Shown here: piece after piece, positions 1 to 16,846 of the stretch
How the letters are laid out: each line of letters begins with the position of its first letter
How positions within the stretch are numbered: position 1 is the stretch's first letter
Assembly (NCBI RefSeq): GCF_008831285.2
Contig: NC_045139.1
Location: forward strand, 1,098,204 to 1,162,203
DNA: 64,000 bases
Direction: 5' to 3'
From: Nymphaea colorata
Lineage: Eukaryota > Streptophyta > Magnoliopsida > Nymphaeales > Nymphaeaceae
The notes under the pieces: generated by a model
The model's database searches: none
What the model saw: the letters and a program-made list of their open reading frames with translations, nothing else
What the model was told of the DNA's origin: nothing
Program-made: the position numbers and the translations under genes

Positions 1-273
1 GAATTCAATTCTCCCACGCCAATGCATTGCGACAATCAAGCTGCTATACACATCGCAGCAAATGCTGTGTTTCATGAAAGAACAAAACATATAGAAATTG
101 ACTGTCATTTCATACGAGAAAAAGTTCAAAATGGTGAAATCAGTACTCCCTTCACACCGAGCTCAAGACAACTTGCAGATGGATTAACCAAAGCAATATC
201 AAGAAAAGAATTACATGATGCTATTAACAAGTGGGGCTGCCATGACTTGTACGCCCCACTTGAGGGGGAGTGA
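1..273 (+). mobile_element. Ty1/copia retrotransposon, 3' end of pol (RNase H C-terminus)
   Basis: An open frame entering from the left edge encodes the last part of a copia-type RNase H. Recognisable pieces are the CDNQAA catalytic-site motif near residue 3, the [14 protein letters not shown] stretch, and a QLADGLTKA tail; all are hallmarks of the RNase H end of plant Ty1/copia polyproteins. The frame stops at 271-273, right after a purine-rich tract (TGAGGGGGAG, 261-270) that fits a polypurine tract priming plus-strand synthesis. Only the 3' end lies in the window, so integrity of the whole element cannot be judged. It sits downstream of P450 gene A and is transcribed towards it. Confidence 0.88.
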
Positions 274-568
274 TGAGAAAACCGTTGCAACATCACGCAT
301 GGATTTGGCAAGTTTTCCTTCCTTATTAACTCTGCTACTGTTGCCATTCATGCCTCATCTAGCCGTTAATGGGACGTTGAGAAATATTCCTTTATTGTAA
401 ATCTTTCCCCAACGTATATCTATTCCTTGTAAGTCTGGAAAATAATGTAATGGAAAAACCAGAGCGAGACTGCGTGATGTTTTTGCCGTGGATGTAGGAT
501 TTACAAATCCGAACCACGTAAATCCGTGTGTGCACTCTCCTTCCTCCTCTTTCTCTCAAATTCTAACA
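271..568 (+). repeat. Probable 3' LTR of the copia element
   Basis: The LTR is inferred to begin with TG directly after the polypurine tract and to end with the typical copia-style TTCTAACA at 561-568, giving about 298 bp. The next five bases (ATGGG) would be one side of a target-site duplication. The 5' LTR is outside the window, so the boundaries rest on the TG...CA rule and the polypurine tract only. Confidence 0.6.
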
Positions 569-940
569 ATGGGAAAGGCAGGAACCATTAAAATTCTACA
601 ACCTGGTTAGTTTGTCGATAGAGTCATAACAGTATCTTGCGTGCATTTAATTTTCCTTTTAGTTTATACCACCTTCCTCTTGTTGGTCCTTTAATTACTG
701 ACAGAAGAAACATTCAACAGCGTGTTTAATTTGTCTACTAGAAACTGCTGCCCTTTTGGAGAAAGGAAAGTGATGACATTTAATGATTACAATTCATCAG
801 GCAAGAAGATCAACTAAGGACACAAACACTTGGGAAGGCCAAGCTTCCCTTATTCGACAACCAGGCGAGAACACACAAACGAAATCCTGATATCTTGGAT
901 ACTCACAGCCGTGAGATGTTAGTATAAGCATGTCATGACA
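569..940. other. 3' flank of P450 gene A, duplicated downstream of gene B
   Basis: No gene is seen here. From about 605 to 940 the sequence aligns by eye with about 9370-9655 downstream of gene B; shared pieces include TTATTCGACAACCAGGCGAG, AAAGTGATGACATT and CATGACACTAGATTTTATGC. The A/B duplication therefore included at least 300 bp of 3' flank. The copia LTR ends about 35 bp before the visible start of the homology. Confidence 0.6.
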
Positions 941-3900
941 CTAGATTTTATGCAAGATGAGATGGGCTCCATGTTGAGGTTGAAGAGTTAAAACAGGGGA
1001 AGGTGCATGACTGTAGGAAGGAGCGAGCTCAAACGAAAACTCCTGCAGAATCATCGCAAGCACCACCTTTGCTTCAACCATGCTAAAGTTCTGACCAATG
1101 CAGACCCTCGATCCCCAGCTGAATGGGAAGAAAACCACTTGATGTTTGGAGGCATTTGCGACACCCTCGGAGAATCTTTCTGGTTTAAACACTTTTGAGT
1201 CATCACCCCAAAGCTCAGGATCATGATGAATTAACTGAGTAAGTAATAACAGCTGCAATCCAGCAGGGATTTCAAAATTTCCCAGCTTCATCTTCTTGGA
1301 AGCTAGTCTTCCCAACATTCCTACTGGAGGATACAACCTCAGAACTTCACACAGAACCATGGTAACCTGCAAACGTTGTATCAAATAGGGAGACTAAATT
1401 GTCAGCAGAAGTTATTTTTCTTTGCAGAGTTCTTCAATGCACATAACTTGGACGTTTATCACGATGGTTCATCCAATGACAGGCCCTGTGGGCCTTTGCA
1501 AAGGTCTTTCTCAAGCAAAGGCCCATTAGTGAATAGTTAACTAAAGAATTTGTAGCATGATATTAAAAGTAGAATGAGTATTGTTTTACTAAAGGCTTCT
1601 TCTGTCACAATTCAGAAAGCGAACGGCCTTTTAGCAGCTGGTCAACAAGAGAAGCATTGAGATGGGTAAGGGGTTGAGTTCGAAGGTTCAGTACCCAGTC
1701 CAGCTCTCGGCTTCGAGCTGAGAGGTTTCTATCATATCCATTGCTCAACTATCGAGGGCCAAGGGAAAAAAAAAAGAGAGAAAATTTTGCTAGTTTAGTT
1801 ATCAGAATACGCATATGGATTTAGACGGAAAAACAGTAAATGTCTATTCTCTCACTTCTATGTGAAACACTTTTGAAACTGACACTTTTAACTCATGAGT
1901 GCCAACCATTGTCCTTGGACAATACACCCAGATTTGGCCTTGTAGCTTGGAATGATCTCTGTAAGTTTTAAACTTGTCTCCATATTTAATTGATCTAAAG
2001 GATTTCCTCTACCCAATTAATGGTGCACTTTTGGGCTTCTGATAGAACTTATTGACGTTAAGTTGCCCATATGAGAAACATGCAGATGCAAAGAACGCAA
2101 GAATTAGTAGCACGGCACTCACCATTTTTAACTGGTTCAAGACGTCGAATGTCGGAATTTCGTTTCCGCATATTTGAAGGACCTCTTCTCTTGCGCGGAC
2201 TTGCCATTCAGGATGCATAGCCAGCACAACCATGGTCCATGTCAATAAGACAGCAGTAGTCCCCTGTCCTGCAAAGTAGAACACCTTGCATTCTTCAACT
2301 ACCTCATCCATTGATATCCCAACCTTCTTGAAGCTCTCTGGTTCGTTTGGATCATTGTCAATCATGTATGCTTCCAATAGCAGTGTCAACAGATCACCAC
2401 TCCTGGCATCGTCAATTTCCATCTCCTTCATCCTCTGCCTTGTGATGTCTTGCAGGATGGTCGTCGCTTCTTGGTTGAGCTTCTCCGTTCTAAGGCTTTC
2501 CTCTGTTGGGAAGAATCTGCATAACTTGAAGTTCGGTATCATCATGGATGGACCAAGAAAGGATGATCTTAATCTACACGTAATAGCAAGAAATTATCAT
2601 GTGCTTAGCTGATGACATCTTAATGCATCCTTACTTTTCCAGCTTTTATGAGAAAATACTGAAATCTCAATGACAGTAAGTTGTTCTGTACTTAGTGAAC
2701 TGAACAAGGCACTTTCAAGGTTGATCTGCTCACAATACTTAATTTAAGGGACATCCCTCACCCGACGAATTCATAGGAAAAAAGAGAAAGATATAAGAAG
2801 GAAAGATTCTGACCCGAATCCAGGCAACTGCATTTTCCAAAGAGCTTGGAATCCCCTTTCAGCTTGCTCTTTCTGGATCTGGAACAGTCGCTTTCCCTTT
2901 TCTTCATCTTTCCCGAACAGCATCTTTGACATCACAAATTCAGTGAGTGTCTGCATCTCAGCAAACACATCCAATTCACAGGATCCGTTGACAGCAGTTA
3001 ACTTGACCCATTTCTTTAAAACTTCACTACTGCTGAAAGAAAAAGCGGGCAGCATTCCCTACAGCATTCAATGACAAAGATCAACCAAACGACCACTTTC
3101 GATAACTAGCCGGCAAGTTTAACCTGCCAAACTCAGCAATCTTTTCATCAATGACATAATACTAATGGGGTGAAGGCTCTTCAGGTGAAGCTGGTCAGTG
3201 GGCTCATCCAAGAAGATGGGGAAGGAAAAAACTTGAGTTTGGATCCAATTTGATCAAGATTTGATTTACAACTAGGTCTTTTAGAAGGGAAACGGCATAG
3301 ATAAGTGCATCAAAATTGAAGAGATAATCAGACCTTTATTTGTTCAAAATAAAATGCTGGGTTAAGAATCTTCCTGTGGACAGCCCACTTCTCGCCATCA
3401 TAGCTGATGGTCCCTGTGACCAGTGGCCTTAAGGATGGAGGGGGTGGGGTCTTGAGGAAGTGGCCAGACTTGTTGGCAAGAATTTCTTTCGCCAGTTCCT
3501 GTGACGCCACAAGAACCACAGGTGTGCTCCCGTACCAAACCACAGTCACCTTGCCTGAAACATTCAAGGTTAATTTTAATTCCCATAATTATTAAAAAAC
3601 CAACAAAAAGGAACAAAGAAAGGACAAAACTATACAATGGGGAGCACATCTAAATTTTAAGAATAGAATATTTTACATGAAAAATGAATTAAGACGTTAT
3701 TATGTTTAATTAGTGTTTGCAAACATATTTGAATGTAATGTCCATATTTTGTTTAAAATAAATTTTCACAATAGTTCAATTGGTTTTATTTTTGTCCTTT
3801 GACCTATAAGCTTGTTATATATATATATATACTGAATGGTGATTCTAGCTTTTCACTTCACTCAGTTATGTAACTGGGGTGCTCTGATCAATATGATCGA

Positions 3901-5282
3901 TCATTAAGAGAAAAATGAAAGGTGACAAACATTTTCATCATTTGATATCAGTTCATACATTTTTCTTTTAATTTTTCTCTTAAACATCCATATACTTCAA
4001 ACGGATGATTCTAAGTAAATGGTTGGGCAACTCTAAATAACTAAATCATCAATGTAAAGGGAATTCCAATTTTATTGGATATATATGTTGTTTTGATGGC
4101 CAAAAATTAAAACTTTGTTGTTAAAAGTACTATAAATTGTTGTTTCACCATAAACTAATTCTCATACGACAACTGTTTGTAGCAATGAATTTAATTTCTA
4201 TCCATTCAGCAATAGTCAGCATCTGCAAATATGAATTCTCTTGTATATATATATTGTGGATATCCATGTCGCATCGGACCGACCACACATGTGTACTCCC
4301 CGATTAAGAGTGGGTGAATGAGTACCAACAGGCTTTTGGATAATTGGCCCAATAACCTATACAATATAATATATAGTTATATTTATTATATTTTTATATT
4401 TTTTCATTATCAAATATTATATTTACAAGTTAATATTCATATTTAAAATCAGGTTATGGCTAGGCCTAGGCCCTGACTGTAGGCACATGCTCTACGCCGG
4501 CCTGATGCCCAGGGGCATTGGGGCCGAAGCTGGGCATGTAATGTCCAAAATACCACAATTAGTAAAAATAAGAATCTTTTTATAAAAACAAAAAATAAAC
4601 TCTAGAAAGAATATTTTTTCTGAAAAAATCTCCAAGACGGCCTAACATTTGCCTTCTTTTTTTTTGAGTAAATATTTGTTAAACAGGGCAGTGCATGCGT
4701 ACGTGGCGTGAGGTTCGTGTATATATATATATAATGACTGAGTTTTGACCATTGTATCTAACATGACACAAGAAAGAAGATGTGATAGACATTTTTTATC
4801 AACTATTATTAGTTTACATCTTTTTTTCATTTTTATTAACTATAAGTCATCATTCACTCATTTCACTCATTTCATAAGTATACATTCTATGAATGACCTT
4901 CATTAGGTAGTCGAGTGGTTCTAAATACCAAAGTCGATATATATATATATATATTGTGAGAGAGTAAACTGTATATAACCTAGCATCAAATTATAGTGAG
5001 AGAGAATGAGAGAGAGTCACCATATTCCTTGGCAACCTGGTAAAAGTAAGCAAGGACCCGTGGAGCTATTTTGTGAGACAAGGTCATGGGTTGGGACGAT
5101 GCCTCGTAAAACCCGCTCATGGTCTCCCTGGTGTTGCCAAAGAAGAGCTGGTAGGATGGGCCATGGATTCCCTGCTTCCTCAGCCACCTTTGAATCCTCA
5201 ATGGCTTCCACCACACCGTGCACAGCACCTTCCACACTGCCCATGCAAGAAGCAAACCAGGCAATACCACCAGCAGTGCCAT
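941..5282 (-). CDS. Cytochrome P450, CYP72 clan (tandem copy A)
   Basis: Five exons on the minus strand: 5282-5021, 3554-3334, 3058-2814, 2516-2123 and 1366-941. All introns are GT-AG and the total of 1548 nt gives an uninterrupted 515 aa. An N-terminal hydrophobic anchor (about residues 2-18, LLVVLPGLLLAWAVWKVL) predicts an ER membrane monooxygenase with the catalytic domain in the cytosol. Visible motifs are the I-helix AGQGTT (325-330), K-helix ExxR (EVLR, 381-384), PERF (436-439) and the haem loop FSWGSRVCIG with ligand Cys463. The gene layout and C-terminal [14 protein letters not shown] resemble CYP72A enzymes, which oxidise terpenoids, secoiridoids or gibberellins; the substrate here is unknown. 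Oddities are Gly328 where the family normally has Glu, and Ser460 where the haem loop normally has Pro. The ATG at 5282 is chosen because a TATA box lies about 90 bp upstream and the copies align there. CYP709 or CYP749-like assignment within the clan is not excluded. Confidence 0.92.
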
Positions 5283-5371
5283 TCTCTGGGCAATAAGAAT
5301 AAGAAATGCTCGATTCTCTACCAGTCGAGCAGAGGATGTAAACTGTTGTAAAGTGCAGTCGAGCATACGTC

Positions 5372-5379
5372 TATTTATA
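5372..5379 (-). promoter_or_regulatory. TATA box of P450 gene A
   Basis: TATAAATA on the minus strand, about 90 bp upstream of the chosen ATG (5282). Genes B and C have the same motif about 90 and 150 bp upstream of their ATGs, which supports both the promoter and the start choice. Confidence 0.55.
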
Positions 5380-6489
5380 ACCAAAATGCTACACTGCCAT
5401 CGTTGATGACCAGTCAGCTTATTCTTTCTAAAAACGTTTGTCTTATTAATAGACTTTCGAAATTGAGTTGATAATTACTTCTTCTTTTGTCACTGAAACA
5501 CATCGATAAAATGTCGTCTTCTGAAATTGTTATCCAAACATAATTTAACTTTCCAATTCCATCTTGAAGGAAAAGTTTTACTACCCTAATCGAGTATCTT
5601 AGTACTTTCCCAGCACAATTGTATATGTATCGAGAGAATGGCTTTTAACTCGAATCAGTTCTGAACCACGCTTAGATATTAGCAAATATATGATAAAAAT
5701 AGTTATTTAGAAATAAAATGTCTTAGATTTTCTTCCAAAAGTATTTTTGAAATGATGTGAGGCATGCGCTCTTGATTTGGCTGCCATTAATTCAATCAAC
5801 TAGCTACTAATTCTATTTGAAGTGACCGACTCGAGCTATTTTGATAGCACATGATGCAATATATATACAGCTACCTGACCATCGTATGCCGAACTTAATA
5901 GCAATTGTTTGAACCATTGATTTTAAGGAGATTAAAAGGTGAAGACTGAGTTGGGAAAAAAAATGAAATCTAGTTGTATTTCAATGAACTAAGATACCTC
6001 TCAAAAGAAGAAACAAATGAGTTTTTTTAATCAAGTTCTTTTGTTTATAAAGGAAAAAAAGGTAATGAGCATTTTTATCATTTAATATTAGTTCACGCAT
6101 GTATTCTGTCAAATCATTAATCACAATGGATCTAGATAGGCAGAGTTATTATTCACTCATGCAGGAATATAATATAGCTTCTGTCTAAGTAAGGATGTTA
6201 GTCCACAAGAAAAGTCAAAGTAGTATAGAATTGGTTGTTGGGCAATCAATATCATTAAGCAATTTTGGCTCACGACATTTTGGAGCTATTTGGAATTCTT
6301 TACAGCTGATATTTTGCTGACCATAACGGAGTACTGGAATTCTCAGGCCATATTTTAGGAATTCTCAGGCGATATACCACAACCGGTCAGGGTGTAATGG
6401 GCACATGCCCTATTCTGTTATTCGGACAGCATTTAGAGATATTAGTATTAGGTTGAGAGATATTTCAAGAGATGTAATGTTGCATCTTC

Positions 6490-6532
<43 letters not shown>

Positions 6533-7364
6533 CAGACAGCTACCTTTGTGGTTGGGCGGTTATCTTCTCTTTTGTGTTACTATAAACCATTGCCATAAGT
6601 GTATTTGCGATGACCAATTGCTTGACCACGGTTTTTAGTGCCAAAGTGCACCTCATGCAACTGTTTTTAGTGATACACAATTTAAAAGAAAAAATCATTC
6701 AGCCATAGAGGAAGCAGATTGATTTCAATGTATTTATTTATATATATATGACACTGATAGATGTCAAGAATTTAGATTGGTGTCTTTTGGATTAGAAGTT
6801 AAGAAAAAAAAGAACAAGGAGAAAAAGATGATGAGAAGTTTCATACTTTTTTCTTCTTGTGTCATTATCTTTGACGCAGGATTCCAAAATAGTGCTCCAG
6901 ATTCGATTAAGCTGTCCACGAAAGAAGTTTTCGCAGCCTCAAATTAAATGAAAAGAGTACCCCACATAAAAATAAATAAAATGAACTAACTAGTGACATA
7001 ACCTAGCATTTTTTCAGACAACATAAATGGATCCATGTGTTCTCTGCATAGCTTGGACAGATGATCTTAAAAGCGTATGGAAGAGTCGGCACGCGTGGAT
7101 GCCATTCACGATAAGTTGGAGGTAGCGTAACAAGACTGTAGATGTCTTCAACAACGTCGAAAAGTCATCGTTCGCACATAGACTGTTATCAAGGGAGAAT
7201 AAGATGATATTGAAAAGCATTTCTGAAAGTCCCCATTATAGATATAGAGAACGTAACAACATGACAAATTTGACTTGAGACAACAGACTTTCTTTATGGC
7301 ATGCAGAAAAGTCCGCATTCATGTCATTCATGACCAGTGGACCCATAAGGCAGGCAGAACAAAA

Positions 7365-7520
7365 TAAATTTAATTACGAACATGATTTGAAGTATAATTT
7401 TTTCAAACTTTTAATATAGATTAAACTAAAGGTTTTAAAATTTACATCAAAAATTTTGAATTTCTAAAAATGTGAAGGGCAGGAGAGTGCATGGCCCTGC
7501 CGCCCCCTACCTCCGCTGAA
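7365..7520. repeat. Dispersed AT-rich repeat, family R1 copy
   Basis: An AT-rich block (AAATTTACAT, AAATTTTGAA) runs into a short GC-rich end reading GGCCCTGCCGCCCCCTACC. Similar AT-core, GC-end blocks occur near 15590-15860, 17865-18016, 20755-20965, 36740-36955 and 42210-42400, so this is a repeated family. I see no coding capacity or clear terminal repeats; the class is unknown. Confidence 0.35.
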
Positions 7521-7983
7521 CTAGCCTTGCCAATTTAACCCTCCTTTCTCTTTCTATCTCTCCGTTGTCAAATGACTAGGTGGCATGTATGGCAGTACAG
7601 TATCCCCATTTAATTCCCTATAACACTGTTATCCTAGTACCATGAAGATATTCTAGTATTGGGTTAATTGGTACTTAGTATGGTTTAGAGGATCTCTCTC
7701 TCTCTTTCTCTGTGTGTATTCTTGTATCTAGGGGACTTATTGTCCCCACATTTTGTTATGCATTCCATTCCTTGGGCGCTCTCTTTCTTTTTTTCTCTCT
7801 CTCTCTCTCTCTACATATATATATATATATATATACCTTGTTAATTTATCGATATGACATCCAGTTCACTGATCTGTTGGAAGTCCAAATTAACGTTCAA
7901 GACTTCATGACACGCCTCACATAACAGTGTTTAGTTAAAAATATCAACTTTCGTTAAGAAAATAGATTGAGAAAATCAATTTT

Positions 7984-8340
7984 CACTGCAAAAAATACGA
8001 CCATTACCCATGGCCGAAAAACATCTGTAAAGATGTGACAGGCGTCGATAAAATTTTTGCCTTCTTTTGCTCAAGCATCGGTAAAAACTTTATCGGTGAA
8101 GAACTTTTATTGACATTTTCTGTTTATGCATCGACATAGATCATGTTCATCGTCGAGTATTGAACGTCGATGAGAAAATTATTGTTGACATTCTGAAGAA
8201 GTCGTTAATACTATTAACGACGAATTCTGAAGAAGTCATTAATACTATTAACGATGATCAGCATCGTCGAACATTGTTGAGGATTGTTACCAACGTACAA
8301 GTGGACGTCGGCCACAGTATTATCAACGGGTGACTAAACG
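7984..8340. mobile_element. Decayed CACTA-type (En/Spm-like) element end
   Basis: It begins with CACTGCAAAAAATACGACC, resembling the CACTA/CACTG-CAA terminal motif of plant En/Spm elements. It continues into a dense field of short ATCGGT, CGTCGAT and GACGTC-type motifs like CACTA subterminal repeats. A direct duplication of about 36 bp (ATTCTGAAGAAGTC...ATTAACGA) lies at about 8191-8262. No transposase frame is visible and the opposite end is not clean, so this is a non-autonomous or truncated remnant. Confidence 0.4.
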
Positions 8341-8876
8341 TCAGTGAGGATATATTCTCGTTTTCATGGGAATGAGTTTTCAGTCTAGTTCAGCATTAAA
8401 ACAGAAAAAGGAGAATCCATTGGGACATTTCACTTGGGGTGTCCTTTGAATTTATTGCTATCAGCAAGTCCAATCCTGTCTTTTTCTTACTTAAATCAGG
8501 TAGGTCCTTGAGGTTTATAAATTTTTTATTTGAATCGTTTCTTTTTTTCAATATACCTTCAAGATGGTAGAAAAAAGTGAATTCATTGACACTTGACAGA
8601 GTTGCAATACATTTCCTCAAGTGCGTAACTATAATTAACGGAGCGTATTGCAAATCCATCTCTCCTTTAGGCAACAAAAGTTTGAACTAGTACTGAATCA
8701 CATGCAGGCAAGGAATGTGTCGAGAGAAAAAAAAAAAAAGAGTTAGAGAAGACTGACTTTAGCGTGGCTGGAATAAATCCTAGTCCATGGAAGACTCATC
8801 TATCGACCTTGAAATTCATAGATTTACAGTCCCTCATACTTGTAAGGGATGTCTACAAGGTCATTGCTCCTTGATT

Positions 8877-9095
8877 TTAGGAGCCGTTTAGAATGGTTTT
8901 GATTTTCTTCATTATTGTTGCCTTGTCAAGATCAATGACAGCTCCACTCATATTTGTGACAGATCTATACATATCAGCAGTAACTTCCTTGATCTTAGCT
9001 GAATTGTCGCCTAAAAGGTTCTGATTCTTATCTCCAACGGACGGATGCAACATTTCTCTGTAAGTCAATAATAACTTTGGCAAAGAGGAATTGTT
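8877..9095 (-). other. Unrecognised minus-strand open frame (possible exon or gene fragment)
   Basis: About 72 codons end at a stop near 8877 and read like coding sequence (KEVTADMYRSVTNMSGAVID near the end, mixed composition, no low complexity), but I recognise no family. There is no ATG at the left boundary of the frame. It lies on the same strand as the P450 genes but shows none of their motifs. It could be the last exon of a degraded gene or chance. Confidence 0.2.
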
Positions 9096-9654
9096 CAATT
9101 AATTGAACAATAATATCTTAATCATAAGTGTCATTATAAATTGAACACATAATCCTTCCAATAAATAAATTGAAAAGAGCCGATAACGTTGGTGCCTACA
9201 TTCTTGAACAATCAATGGAATGAGCAAAATGGTGGAACATATATCTGTCATTACTGCCAGGTGAAAAATCACTCCAGAAATGAAGTAATCTGGAAAAAGT
9301 AGCTACCATGTCCAAGGAGAAGATAGGTACCAATAAATTGTACAAGCTGGTTCTCTGATCTATAGAGCCCTAAGAGTTTCTTGCATGCATTTATTTTCCT
9401 TTTACTTTCTATCACCTTCCTTTTGTAAGACCTTGAATTACTAACAGAAGGTACATTCAATTGCGTGTTTAGTTTTTCTACCAGAAACTACCTCCTCTCT
9501 TGTAGAAAAGAAAGTGATGACATTGCCCACCAAATTAAATTTTACAATTCATCAGAGTACAAGGTCAACTAAGGGCACAAACACTTGGTTGGTGAAGCTC
9601 TCCTTATTCGACAACCAGGCGAGAGCACACAAACGAAGCCCTGACATCATGACA

Positions 9655-15035
<5,381 letters not shown>

Positions 15036-15126
15036 TACAGCACTTCTCTACCGTAGCCAGAAGAAGAAAAGAAGGAAGCTTTCTTCTTCGACCTTCTGCA
15101 ATTCGATGTTCTGCATATTCTTGCTG

Positions 15127-15134
15127 CATTTATA
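15127..15134 (-). promoter_or_regulatory. TATA box of P450 gene B
   Basis: TATAAATG on the minus strand about 92 bp upstream of the ATG at 15035, in the same relative place as in gene A. Confidence 0.5.
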
Positions 15135-15689
15135 GCCGAAATGCCACACTGCATGGCTGCATGCCATTTGTTGAGTGAGAACCCTCATGCATTTATTATT
15201 GTTTTCCATGACATTATTATGCATTTATTAGTTTTTTTTTCAAAAGCAATGCCACCGTACGCGATTACAATTAAGTTTTTGCCGTCCAAGTTGGACCCCG
15301 GCCACCCAATCAAATTTGTCACAATCTTGGACTCTTTTTTTTAGTGGCAAGATGGAGCCAAAAAGTATTTTTTGGTAACATTTGATTCCATGACACCTTA
15401 AAAATACCTTAGATTTGTAAAAATTTGAAGTTTTATTTTAGTTTTTTAATCCTAATTTATGTCAAACCAGTTTCTTCACTAACCCAGTTTCGGCATTCGG
15501 CATCATCCAAACACTGTTTAAACTTAAACAATGTTTCGGAGGCAAAATGTCGTTTATGATTGCCATCCAAACACATGTTCTCAAAATTATACCACAAGAG
15601 ATGCACCAGGTGGCGTAGCCACTGGTGTGGGCAACTGTTCACACTGCTCTTTAAAATTCATTTATTTTCACATAGAGAAATTTAACATT

Positions 15690-15691
<2 letters not shown>

Positions 15692-15778
<87 letters not shown>
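15692..15778. repeat. (TA)n microsatellite inside an R1-type repeat
   Basis: About 87 bp of alternating TA, flanked by GTGGCGTAGCCAC and TCTGACTCCACCAC, the two ends of the R1 dispersed repeat. Confidence 0.9.
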
Positions 15779-15782
<4 letters not shown>

Positions 15783-16627
15783 TGTCCTTTCAGATATAAA
15801 TGTTTCTAAACCGATGTCCCTCCAACTAATTTTTCTGACTCCACCACTGAATGCACTTCAGTTATTCCACTCTTAAGAGTTTTTTACTCCAATTTCTTCT
15901 TTTATCTTCTAGAAGTAGAGATTGAATGCGTGATGGCCTGCCATTTGAGTCAGCGGTTGGGCATGCCCCAGCCTGTCACGACATCTTTTGGTAGGTCCGC
16001 CTTTGTTGGATGATTTTGCCCCTTCCTCTGCTATAGCGAACTTGGTTTGGATGAATAGTTAAAATGAGAAAATTGGAATTTTGTGTTTGAAGACATTCAC
16101 ATAGTATAGTTGGATGGCTTAAGTATCATACTTACTAGACACATTCACTATACTAGACACATTCACTATGATTTTCATGGGTGTTACTTTTATAAACTAC
16201 AAACAATGACATGTGAGAGGTTAAGAGTACAACATTGGTTGTTCTATAATCGACATCAATAAATACTTATAAATACACCTACATTACATTTGTAGATAAA
16301 AAACAAAAAGCTTATAATACGTGTGTGTAGGGGTCACACATATGGAATGTTTGCAAGGGAGATGATTTTTTTTTTTTAGTCATTAACTTATGTATGGCTT
16401 TTGTATCTTTTCTTTTTTCGCATTATAAAATGTGGGTAGGGGTCACATACATTTGGATGAGTTTATTAGGGCATGTTTCATTGAATCATAACGATTTAAG
16501 AAGTGGCAAATAAGTCATAGACTTTCTTCAAGGTCTAACTTGTTTTGGCCAGTCTCATCAGAATCAACAGTGTCACTGTGCCAAGTTTTCTTATACTTTT
16601 ATAAGGTACATGTTTTTTTGAATATTT

Positions 16628-16846
16628 GTGGCCAATTCTGGGCTGATTTTTGTAGCACTGGTTCTATGTTTGAAAGCGAGCAACATCAACGGTATTTTTG
16701 TTAATATAACATGTAAGCAACTCGGAATTCAGACATCAAATTACTTGAAACAGGATTATCAGCTTAAGGGTTCCGCAGATCCTGTTCACAAACTAGCTAC
16801 TTGGTGGCTGTCAGATTGCTCTGAGGTGCATTTTTCTTTACTGTAA
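16628..16846 (+). other. Unrecognised 72-codon open frame with hydrophobic N-terminus
   Basis: The frame starts MANSGLIFVALVLCLKAS, a plausible signal-peptide-like segment, followed by a mixed-composition stretch with two cysteines and ATWWLSDCSE. About 240 bp downstream a second open stretch (about 17060-17300) contains LNECEGEAL and FVDPCGRMFPTYLG in a frame that could be joined by an intron. I recognise neither piece. It may be a remnant of a small secreted-protein gene or chance. Confidence 0.2.

Larger units (their letters stand above)
5400..9368. other. Intergenic region between P450 B and A
   Basis: No confident gene. It is AT-rich and holds short (CT)n/(TA)n tracts (about 6493-6530 and 7793-7835), a dispersed repeat copy (about 7365-7520), a CACTA-like element end (about 7984-8340) and two minus-strand open frames around 8396-9098 that I do not recognise. 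Confidence 0.5.

Noticed and set aside
1378-1383. Extending P450 A exon 5 upstream to an apparent start at 1384
   Set aside because: The bases from 1367 to 1384 are intron: CAG acceptor at 1369-1367 and matching acceptors in copies B and C set the exon start at 1366.
1640-1745. Possible tRNA or SINE (GAGTTCGAAGGTTC)
   Set aside because: No cloverleaf or A box in the right place. The same stretch recurs in intron 4 of copy B because A and B are duplicates.
2286-2612. Plus-strand frame opposite P450 exon 4 (also 11012-11287)
   Set aside because: It mirrors the conserved P450 exon on the other strand, so its conservation between A and B follows from the P450.
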